From Labia minor (taxonomy: Eukaryota; Arthropoda; Insecta; Dermaptera; Spongiphoridae), in assembly GCA_963082975.1 (NCBI GenBank), contig OY720348.1, positions 54,773,564 to 54,837,563 on the forward strand: a DNA stretch of 64,000 bases, in the 5' to 3' direction. Below the pieces are notes generated by a model. The model worked only from the letters and a program-made list of their open reading frames with translations, made no database searches and was not told the origin of the DNA. Made by a program: the position numbers and the translations under genes. Below, piece after piece: positions 55,431 to 64,000 of the stretch (position 1 is its first letter; each line of letters opens with the position of its first letter).

Positions 55431-55493
55431 ATTCATCGAGGGTTAATTAAAAATTATTCTTAATAATCTGTAAATCTTTAAAATATTATTATA

Positions 55494-56034
55494 TTTTATA
55501 CGTTTTGAAGCTCCTGAGTCATTTTCACTATGGTGGTGAAAAATGTCTGTGAGTATGAAGACAAGATTACGCAAAAATGGTTTGAGCTAGAATAATGAAA
55601 TTTGGTACACGGGCATTATTCAAAATTTGTAGTTTAGTTTAGTCTCAATTGTTGAGAAATGTAGCTCATCCGGAAAAGGACCAATACCTACCACGTTTTC
55701 ATTTTTTTTCCTCTAAACTGACCGCAAAAATAAAGATATATGTTTGATAGTTTGCCACTTGATTAAAAATTGTATAAAACTGCTATATATAAAATTTCAG
55801 CTTGATTGAATCGCTGAAAGTACCGTAATTAATTTTTTAGCACGTTGACTGGCAATCACGCTCCAGCACGTGACGTGGTGCCATCAACAAAGAGTCAAAC
55901 ACGCACTGGTTTAATAAATATTATTTATTAATTTTAATTTATAATTTAATTAATTAAATCTAATTTAAATATAATATAAATGTGTTAGTTAATCTAATTC
56001 AAATTTTGCGAGAGAGTCGAGTGGAGACACTCCA
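55494..56034 (+). mobile_element. HINE-1 copy P, 5'-truncated
   Basis: Starts at TTTTATACGTTTTGAAG and runs to the hairpin and CCAG at 56034. No GT expansion remains at the microsatellite position (GTCTGTGAGTATG). A GTTTA duplication is present near 55635. Confidence 0.85.
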
Positions 56035-56639
56035 GATTTTTTATAATATCATTATGTTAAGATACCTGAACTACAAAGGCTATTTGTGTCATGACATAAC
56101 AACCATTAAATATATATCTTATTAAATTTTTTTTCCATTTTCAAAGAGAAAAGATCCGTTTTTTCCGGGATCCTTTATGCTTGCCCTGTTGTTTCCCATT
56201 TATATTCTCCGTATACAAACTTATCACTTCTTTCTTCAGTCTCACGTGTTTTCTCCCTTTCCTCTCATTATAAGTGAATTAACTATAAATTTAGTATAAA
56301 GTTGATATAAAAATATTTTATTACATCTTTTATTCGTATCTTTTATCTCCGAGTTTCTCTATTAAGAAAATTAAATTAAATTTTAAATTAGAAAAAATAT
56401 AAGTAAATTTTTTAATTTAATTTAATAAAATACGATTATCTTGGTAGGTTTTGGTATGGTAAAAAGTAAAAATAGCATTTGGTTAAAAATTAAAGACAAA
56501 CAGGAAGGTGATGATTAATTAAAACACACACACACACAAAAAAAAAAAACAAAAAAAAATGTTCTGTTTTTTTTCGTATCCCTCCCCCGCATCCGAAAAC
56601 ATCTCTTCAGAAATTGAATTTATTGATTTGTCTGGACTA
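56035..56639. other. AT-rich to mixed DNA
   Basis: Moderately complex at 56150-56280 (TTCCGGGATCCTTTATGC). CA repeat at 56526-56537. No exon supported. Confidence 0.4.
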
Positions 56640-56960
56640 ATTGCGTGTGGGGCTAATTTGCCCCCGGCCGTGACATGAGGATTTTAGCCAAGGAGGGGTC
56701 AAGGCGTAGAGAACGAGATGAAGATGAAGATGAAGTGAAGAAGGAGGTGGAGGCGATCGGGCACCGTGGGAACGTGGCATCCTGGAAGGCCCGGGCCTGG
56801 TCACCAGCGCTCACGTCACCAGCCACAGATTAGCACTGCCGCTCTTATCCGGGACACGATCTCTCCAAGCCAACACTCACCTTCTTCAAACCACAAAACG
56901 CCCCCCTCCCCCTCCCTCTCAACTAACCCACCCACCCATCACTACTCTACTCCCTCCATC
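56640..56960. other. GC-rich unique island
   Basis: Contains GGGGCTAATTTGCCCCCGG (a GC-rich palindrome), GATGAAGATGAAGATGAAG repeats, and GGCCCGGGCCTGGTCACC. Plus- and minus-strand frames are open but without splice sites. May be regulatory DNA or an unrecognised 5' exon. Confidence 0.3.
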
Positions 56961-57154
56961 TCAACCCTATACCCTTTTAAAGGGCTTAATTTTTAAAAAT
57001 ACCTTTAAAAAAACTTTAAAAAAAAACAAACATAAAATCCTATTTCCCTTTACCTCCACCAACACTCAAGTGCATCGATTTATTCTTAATCAAATAATAC
57101 CAAATATTAGAATAAATAATGCTACATTTTGGAAAATATTTGACTTATTTGGCC

Positions 57155-57188
<34 letters not shown>

Positions 57189-57304
57189 GTCTTATTAATA
57201 AATATAATAATAATGTTAATAATAATAACCATTTAATATTAATTATATTAATATAATAAATTATCTAATGTAATTAATTAATTAATTAATTAAGCAATAA
57301 TATT

Positions 57305-57341
<37 letters not shown>

Positions 57342-57394
57342 ACATTGAATATTGATTATAATAATATAATAAAGTCGTTGAAAGACAATTTGTG
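56961..57394. other. AT-rich DNA with microsatellites
   Basis: (AT)n at 57156-57184, AATT repeats near 57273-57292 and ATT repeats near 57316-57340. Nothing else. Confidence 0.55.
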
Positions 57395-58075
57395 TATTTT
57401 TGAGATATTAGACCGCTTTAAGGATTTTTTTTGAAATTCACACCACAGATAAGATACATTTTTTTTTCTTAAATATAAAACCAAAACTCATAAAATAAAT
57501 AAATAAATAATAATAATCATCATTGAATATAATAACAGATCATCCCATTTTGATTTTAATACATATTATAAACATCTGTGTTTGATTTATAAAGAAAAAT
57601 CGATCTCTATTGTTTTCAGCCTCAGGAAAAATAAAATTTATCAGTATTTTCTTAATTTAAGATAGTAAATTTAAATGACGTCAGCAACTACGTCAGACAG
57701 CGCTTCCTTAAATATAAAATATTATAAAAATAAATGAAATAAAATTACGAAATATATATTATGTTATATCCGCAGGCCATACTTTTCTCTCTTTGAGTGT
57801 ATTAATACCTACATTTAAGGGCTGTATGTTTTATGACTATTTTTTCTTTTAATTTATATTCTTTGAAATTATTTGAACGGCGGCTCAGTGAACCAGATAT
57901 TTTTATATTATTATATATCTTAGATAAGAGACATTTTTTTTCTTAAATATAAAACCAAAATTAATAAAATAAATAAATTATAATAATAATAACCATTGAA
58001 TATAATAAGAGACCATCCCCTTTTGATTTTAATACACATTATAGACATTTCTGTTTGATTTGTTAACTAACAAGA
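57395..58075 (-). repeat. Family S copy 2 with a flanking 140-base direct repeat
   Basis: Family S on the minus strand spans about 57395-57905 (AAATTCACACC, AATCGATC, CAGCCTCAGGAAAAATAAA, GACGTCAGCAACTACGTCAG, GGCGGCTCAGTGAACCAG). Compared with copy 1 it contains an extra block (57442-57583: TTAAATATAAAACCAAAA, CATTGAATATAATAACAGA). That block is present a second time just outside, at 57924-58075. Confidence 0.6.
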
Positions 58076-58620
58076 CGGATCGAACTTCTTTGAAAAGAAA
58101 AAAAAAAAAAATAGAAAAAATGCAAAATCAATATTGACATATCTAAATTGGAAATATTTTATATATTTCATTATTTTCCAATTTACTAAGTATATTTGCA
58201 AATACTTTTTGATATTTAATTTCTAAATTTGCTTAATAAAAAAAAGAGAGAGAAATTTACATATTAATTATTGACCTAGCCTAGTTTTTTAGTTTGACAA
58301 AAAAAAAAAAAAATAAATATTTTCTCTCTTTGTATTATTTTTTTTTCCTTCTAAACCCGACAAAACCAAAATCAGTTTTTATAATTTTTTTATAGATTAT
58401 ATTATAAATAAATAAAATATAAATATATTTTCATTTAGAACGTTTGTTTGGTGTTTATTGTGTTTATATAAATAACATTATTATTAATAATAAAAGATTT
58501 ATAAAAATTTTGTATTAAAAAAGATCCTTCAAACTTTCAAAAAATTTCAAGAAAATTAATATTTTAATTTTGATATTAAAATAAATATATGATTAATTGA
58601 TTGATTGAAAATAAAAAAAA
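58076..58620. other. AT-rich DNA
   Basis: Poly-A and poly-T tracts; no signals. Confidence 0.55.
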
Positions 58621-59041
58621 TAAGCTATGTTTAGGCATAGAACCGACCGACAATTTGAAATAAATTAATCCAAAAATTATATATATATATATATATATAT
58701 AATAAATAATATATATATATATATAATATTTTTAAAACTTGAATTATATTGTCTTGATTTTTATTTTTAGTTTAATTACTCAATTTATTAATCACTACCA
58801 AAAGTTGATTGCTACTGATGCATTAAGTAAACACAACAAATTTTATCAAAATCCGTTGAGCCGTTCAAGCTGTACACGCCTATACGGACACACAGTCGGA
58901 CGGACGGACAGACCGACAGACATCATGCTAAAAATACTTTTTCTGTTAAAAAAATCCATGATTCGTGGAGATATGCAAAAGTCTCCATATGTGAAATTTG
59001 GTGTGAAAATAATACCTTCCCTTCCTATCGTCGGTCGGTAA
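58621..59041 (-). mobile_element. HINE-2 copy Q3, internally shortened
   Basis: 5' end ACCGACCGACGATAGG complement at 59020-59039, GGAC microsatellite complement near 58893-58908, subterminal CGTCGGTCGGT complement (mutated: GTCGGTCGGT) at 58642-58652, and a 3' hairpin CTATG-CCTAAA-CATAG at 58625-58640. The middle is replaced by (AT)n (58678-58725). The hairpin sequence differs from copy Q1, but pairing is kept. Confidence 0.72.
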
Positions 59042-59269
59042 AAATAATGGAATGGATAGAATTTATTCTTTTATATAAAATAAAATTGAAATTTAATAAA
59101 TAAAATTGTTTGTGATTTATAAAAGAGAAATATTTATATATATAAATTTATTTTTTTGTAAGTTAATTTAGTAAAATTCATTAATTATATTAAGTTGGTT
59201 CTATTTTACTTTTTTTTTCTTAATCTTTTTTTATTTTATTTTATTTTGTTTTATATCTTTGTCTTGGTA

Positions 59270-59640
59270 GAGAATTGCAATGGCGGCTTGGTATTATGAC
59301 TTGACTTTAGCTTGATTGTAGGAGGAGGGGGTGAGGTGGGGGAGAAGAGAGGGGGTTGCCTGACAAGCAATTCAATTCTCAACTCTCCTTTCCTCTCCTT
59401 ATTTTTATTTATTCGGGTAATTTTGGTTTGTTCAGGGCCAGAGCTCTCTCTCTCTTCTCTCAATCTCCCCCTTCCCCCACTTCGCTAGATAATTGGAATC
59501 AAGAAGCACTGGCCAATGAGGAGGCGACCGCCTCGTGGATTTGCACAGGGCGGCGCCGTCGGTTCGGCCCCTGCGCCCCTGTCTTTCGGACCCCTCGCCT
59601 CTCTTTAGGAACATTTAATCAGACCGAATAAACAGTCACA
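59270..59640. other. GC-rich unique island
   Basis: Includes CT-rich tracts (59385-59475), CACTGGCCAATGAGG (inverted CCAAT context) and GGGCGGCGCCGTCGG. Frames on both strands are open without splice signals. Could be a promoter or regulatory segment. Confidence 0.3.
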
Positions 59641-59778
59641 CCCGAAAACAAAACAAAACAATAATAATAATAATATTTATAATAATATTAAAATAAGATT
59701 TAAAATAAGAAAAAAAAGACTATTATTATTTAAAATTTACTACATAAGCTAATTAAATAAAATATTTATATATACCAC

Positions 59779-60303
59779 TACATGGGGTGAAAAGTTCCGG
59801 AATTTTTCAAAAGATGACGCCACTAGAAAATGAACATGACTCATTTCGAGAGGCTCATCTGTCACTAGTTTATGTATGAAGTATCATGACATTTCGTACA
59901 TTCGTTTACAAGCCACAAGCTACAGTCGTTTGAGTGACGCTAATTTCGCCTTCATAAGATAAGTTGACCTGTGGCCAGGTCCGAACCGACCGACGGTTTG
60001 AAGCAAATTAATTAGCAGCTACAGAAACAATTTCAAATAATTTTAATATATCTATTAATGTAATAAAAATCAGATATGGATTGTAGTGGTTGCAGAAATG
60101 TTATTCCACATCTGCTCCTTCGAGAACAATAGTTTATCTAGACGCGATATTCCTGTTTTTCCATTTTTCTTATGAAAACGAAAGGACAAAATGTCATGAT
60201 ACTTCATACATAAACAAGTGACAGTTGAGCCTCTCGAGTTGAGTCATGTCCATTTTCCAGTGGCGTCACCTATTGAAAAATCCCGTAACTTTTCAGTCCA
60301 TTT
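59779..60303. mobile_element. TIR DNA transposon (mariner-like ends guess) holding a HINE-2 fragment
   Basis: The left end (GTGAAAAGTTCCGGAATTTT, GATGACGCCACTAG, TATGAAGTATCATGACATTT) and the right end, inverted, match for about 115 bases. Bases 59960-60079 are HINE-2 sequence. No transposase ORF. The flanks TA and TA fit a TA target but are inside TA-rich DNA. Confidence 0.65.
59960..60079 (-). mobile_element. HINE-2 fragment Q4
   Basis: Minus-strand 3' end only: the region from CCATATCTGATTTTTATTAC to the subterminal CCGTCGGTCGGT, and the intact hairpin GACCTG-GCCA-CAGGTC with AACTTA at 59960. Nested in the TIR element. Confidence 0.75.
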
Positions 60304-61480
60304 ACTATATATATATATATATACGTATAGTATGAGAAATTATTTCCGAGCTAATTTCACGTTTGATTGAGGTTAGGGTTTCAACATTTCGAAGCCCATT
60401 TTGGCTACATTTTCAAGACTATTTATTTTGTTTATTTTAATTTTATTTCTCATAATATTAACAACTTTCATGTAAACCTAAACGAACAAAAATATTATAT
60501 AAATAAAAATGAATATTAAAGTAGATATATAAGTATATAATTAATCATACTTATTCCTTTAATTTTCTAAATTAATTAAAATTACTTAATAATTATTCTA
60601 CTTATTCAATGTCAGTCAATATTTTTTTAGTTTAACATAACTAACATATATTTTGCAAAACAAAAGTAATTTATTATTAATTATTATTAAAAATTAAAAT
60701 TATATATAATTGTTAAATTTTATAAAATTTTAAGGGGATTTCTTTTATTCTTTATTTTATTATTATTTATTAATTATTATTAATGAAAAATAAAAAGTTA
60801 AAAAATAAAAAATAATTTTTGTATATAATTACTAAGAATATAGTATAACTATTAAAAATAAGTAGTTTATATTATTAATCAATTAATATTAGAATAGAAA
60901 GACATCCAAAATATATAATATAATGATGAGGATTGATTGAGTATATTATTGGATGAATTTGACTAAAGATAGAAATAAATGAATAAATATGGTTGCTGTA
61001 TCCAGTAAATATTACTTTTTCTGTATACTAAAAAGGTTGATGATACTATTACTTAATATATATTTTAATTATATATATATATATACTAAAATTTATAAAA
61101 ATATTTATTTCTCAAAGTTTGGTTGCCTAAATTTTAGGAGTAATCATTTCTTTTTTATTAAAGTATACTAAAAGATATTTGAATTAAAAATATTATAAAA
61201 TTTAAAATTTATAAATAATTTAGAATCATATATAATTTCAATAAAAATTTGTTAGTTTTTGTTTGATTAAATAATGAATCAAATAAATACAATAAAAGTT
61301 TGTATACTAAAATAACAAAGGCAAGATTAAATTCATTTAAATATAATTGAAATTAAAATATATTTTATTATTATTCAATTTTTATAATATTTTTATTTTA
61401 CTATGAAAACAAATTTTTTTTAATTTTATTAAAAAAATAAATGTTAATTTAGAAATTTCAAATCGTTGTAATGTATGTCA
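60304..61480. other. AT-rich DNA
   Basis: A short patch at 60360-60420 (GGTTTCAACATTTCGAAGCC, TTGGCTACATTTTCAAG) has the look of a Penelope-like element end. Otherwise AT-rich; a LINE-tail-like scrap may lie near 60925-61005. Confidence 0.45.
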
Positions 61481-61880
61481 TCAAGACTTTAATCGTTGTG
61501 GGAGAAATGGTGTGGGATAAGAGAAGGTGAGGGATAAGGGGGGGGGGGTATTGAGAAGAAATAAACTTCACCAAACACTTGTCAACCCGGAAATATTAAT
61601 AATTGTTTTGTTGGAAACTTGGATCGGTGTCCAAATAAAGATGTTTGCCAAATAGAAAACAGGAAGCGGCAGATTAGGAGGTTTTTTTTCGGATGAGGCA
61701 CACAGAAAGGGTATCAAGCCGGATTTGACGTCCTGACTCGAAAACACCCGCCCAAATATTGATTATTCTTTAAAACAACAGAACCAAGAGACACATAAAA
61801 AATACTACCAGTAGAAACAGATCAGGCCATTGAAACTTTTGAAAGGCACGAAGGATACTAAGAATTAATAGAATTTTTTT
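61481..61880. promoter_or_regulatory. Complex unique island, candidate regulatory DNA
   Basis: CATCAAGACTTTAATCGTTG, CAAACACTTGTCAACCCGG, AACAGGAAGCGGCAGATTAG (Ets-like core GGAAGC), GGATTTGACGTCCTGACTCG. No coding frame or repeat match. Function inferred from composition. Confidence 0.3.
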
Positions 61881-62621
61881 TTTTTATTTAATCAATAGAA
61901 AGCAAAATCAAAAATTAAATATTTTTGTATCTATTTTATTAAATAAAAAAGATAAATAAAAGAAAATTCACATAATAAATAAATATTTGATATTATATTT
62001 TGGTATTACAAGAAATTGGACAATGCATTAACATGAATGAAATTCCACGATCTCTATGCATCTCTAAGAGATTAATTAAATTTTAAAATTAAGAAGATAT
62101 TGAGCGAGAGGTGCTCACTGCCTCAAAGAAATAGAGAACAATCTAGTTAGGAATTTTTTTATTTTTTTTCAGGAAACCATTTATTTGATTTATAAATGAG
62201 AGGAAATTGTAAGAAGGTGGGAATTAAGTGGAGGTGGCTTAACATTTAAACAATTGATGGTATGTGATAGTTGCTTCAGAATTAATTCATTAATTTCATT
62301 AATATGGATAAGTGCATTATTTCTCGATAAAGCAAAACAAAAAAAAAACATAAAAAAATTAATGGCTTCGTATTAGATACTATTTAATTTATTAAAAAAT
62401 GTAATCAATTAATTTGATTATATTTATTATATTAGTACCAATAATCATATTTAATTAAATTTATTTAAATTTCAAATAAGAATTTTGATAAGTAAAAATT
62501 GATTGACTGAAAAAATAATGTATAAATTTACTTAAAAAAATAATCGAAATTCAAATTGTCTTTTTTTAGAATAAAATGATTTATAAGTATATAAACCAAT
62601 ACGTATTCGGTAATTATTCAG
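61881..62621. other. AT-rich DNA
   Basis: AT-rich; possible LINE-tail scrap near 62200-62275. Nothing else seen. Confidence 0.45.
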
Positions 62622-63108
62622 GTAAATTTATTTTCGTGAATTTGGATAATACTTTAACAGTGAGTTCCATTTGCAATTCTAAATAAACTTTTCATATGAA
62701 AATTTTTCCCGGCATCTTATAGTTTTCGAAATAAAAATTATTAAAATTTGCATATAAATCCGTTGATATTCTATTTAGCTAGCATGTTTTATCCGTTTGG
62801 CTACCAGATGGCGCACTAATTTTCGGTTTTTATAAGTTCGGTTTGGATTTATGAAAAAAATTTTCTTATATACAAACCGAAAATTAGTGAATAAGTGAAT
62901 AATTATTGAATTAGTCAATAAAACATTACTTAATTCGACTTCATAATACTAATCTGTCAAACTTAAAAAATTTTTATTTTAATAATTTTTATCTCGAAAA
63001 CTATGAGATGCCGGGAAAAATTTAGAATTTAAAGAAAAGTTTATTTGGAATTGCAAAAGGAATCCACTGGTCAAATATTGTCCAAATCCATGAAAATGAG
63101 TTTACCTG
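62622..63108. mobile_element. Family R foldback element, both arms present
   Basis: Left arm about 62622-62790 (GGTAAATTTATTTTCGTGAA, GAGTTCCATTTGCAATTC, AATAAACTTTTC, TGCATATAAATCC) and right arm about 62945-63108 are reverse complements. The centre has a second small inversion (AAACCGAAAATTAGTG against CACTAATTTTCGGTTT). No ORF. Confidence 0.75.
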
Positions 63109-64000
63109 AATAATAACCTACGTATTAATTAAATTTAATATAGAAAACAAATTGGTATTAATTTTACAATATTTGTATATTATTATTTTTATTGGTGATA
63201 ATATTTCTAGCTTCAGTCAGTTACGGGATTCAAATTTACATATCTTATATATATACATATTATAAAGGTGAATGCTTGTGAGAATATCTCTTGCTCATTC
63301 CCGCATAAACTACTGAATGTATTTTAATGAAACTTTACAATAATATAGCTTATACATCAGAATAACAAATAGGCTAATAATTACTTAAATATTAATTATA
63401 AATTAATCAAAATATAGCATTTACAATTTTTAGCAAATTTAAATAACATCAGCAGCTACGTCAGACAGCGCTTCATTAAATCAACACCTCAGCGCTTTGA
63501 CGGTTCTCTCCAGGTGCCAGAAAATATTTTAAACTGTCTTAGTTCGTTTTTAATTTTATTTCAAAATAAAACTATAAAAATATTTATATTAATTATATTT
63601 TATAAGTTAATAGTTATTTTATTAAATATATATAATAAAACAATAAATATTATAAGAAAATACAATTAAGTATTAGATTTTGACAAAAAAAAATAAATAA
63701 ATAAATAAAAAATAAAAATAAAATAAAAAAAAAATTATAAACTGGCTTCCTCATTTATGTTTGAGACCCTTGAGGAGAGTTAATGACGTTAGCCAGGTAG
63801 ACCATTCGAGTTAACCAATTTTAAATGCAAAATTAAACGAACGTTGAAGGTTTATTAAAAAAAAAATCATGGGATTTAAGAGAGTAGAAGAGAGAGAGAG
63901 AGAAAAAAAATGGACATTTAAATTAATATAATACTAAACGATTTGAAAGTTAGTTTGTGGTCCAGTTAAGCTGCGGTTGCTGTCAAGATTAATTGGTCTG
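63109..64000. other. AT-rich DNA with a family S/HINE-2-related piece at 63260-63520
   Basis: Bases 63300-63370 (GAATGTATTTTAATGAAACT, TTATACATCAGAATAACA) are of the GATGAAATTTGG...GCATCAG type found in HINE-2, and 63425-63475 (ATCAGCAGCTACGTCAGACA, GCGCTTCATTAAAT) match family S, so this is a third copy of a related element. The remainder is AT-rich, with an AG run at 63891-63904. Confidence 0.45.

Noticed and set aside
5394-56034. Classifying the dominant family as TIR transposons because of ACTATCTCGC/GCGAGATAGT
   Set aside because: The inverse repeat is subterminal, not terminal: a hairpin and CCAG follow it, there is no target duplication and an internal microsatellite is present, all pointing to Helentron-type elements.

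Overview
The window is an AT-rich (roughly three quarters A+T), repeat-dense piece of an arthropod nuclear genome. It is most likely an insect; Hemiptera is only a guess from the style of the repeats and of the small zinc-finger gene. Reasons: spliced genes with large introns, an odd-skipped family zinc-finger gene, tRNA-derived SINEs, mariner and Tigger elements, hAT MITEs and many Helentron-type (HINE/DINE-1-like) copies with internal microsatellites. There are no bacterial-style operons, rRNA genes or CRISPR arrays.

Genes. Three host genes can be supported. (1) A minus-strand odd-skipped/sob/bowl-type transcription factor. Its main coding exon (20778-21648) ends at a splice donor inside zinc finger 2, and a CpG-rich segment at 24911-25088 ends in a donor of matching phase. 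The exon for the remaining fingers was not found and may lie left of base 1 across a very large intron. (2) An unrecognised plus-strand gene seen only as scattered exons with clean splice sites: 26774-26901, 34327-34380 and a terminal exon 40726-40846, possibly also 17304-17379. (3) A small two-exon minus-strand C2H2 zinc-finger gene (46341-47359) encoding 140 residues, followed by decayed finger remnants.

Transposable elements fill most of the rest. The dominant family is a non-autonomous Helentron-like element with 16 copies or fragments between 5394 and 56034. It starts ACTATCTCGC, carries a (GT)n microsatellite, has a subterminal GCGAGATAGT and a terminal hairpin GAGTG-GAGA-CACTC. A second family with the same architecture starts ACCGACCGACG and has (GTCC)n inside. 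Other elements are a tRNA SINE (3 copies), short Val-tRNA-like SINEs, four hAT MITEs (two with exact and two with near-identical or exact 8-bp target duplications as listed), three mariner derivatives, a deleted Tigger, a foldback family starting ACTGGTCAYCC, 5'-truncated LINE tails, one solo LTR with heat-shock-type motifs, and an integrase-related fossil with repeated ends. Nesting is frequent; 30603-31926 is a hAT MITE inside a mariner inside a SINE.

Several islands of higher complexity and GC content carry no convincing coding frame and lie around the odd-family gene: about 4886-5230, 17900-18330, 35170-35460, 48550-49110, 51100-51430, 54270-54680, 56640-56960, 59270-59640 and 61480-61880. 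They are reasonable candidates for regulatory DNA of a developmental locus, but that is inference from composition and motif content only. The remaining DNA is AT-rich, with many (AT)n, (AAT)n and poly-T tracts and no recognisable function.
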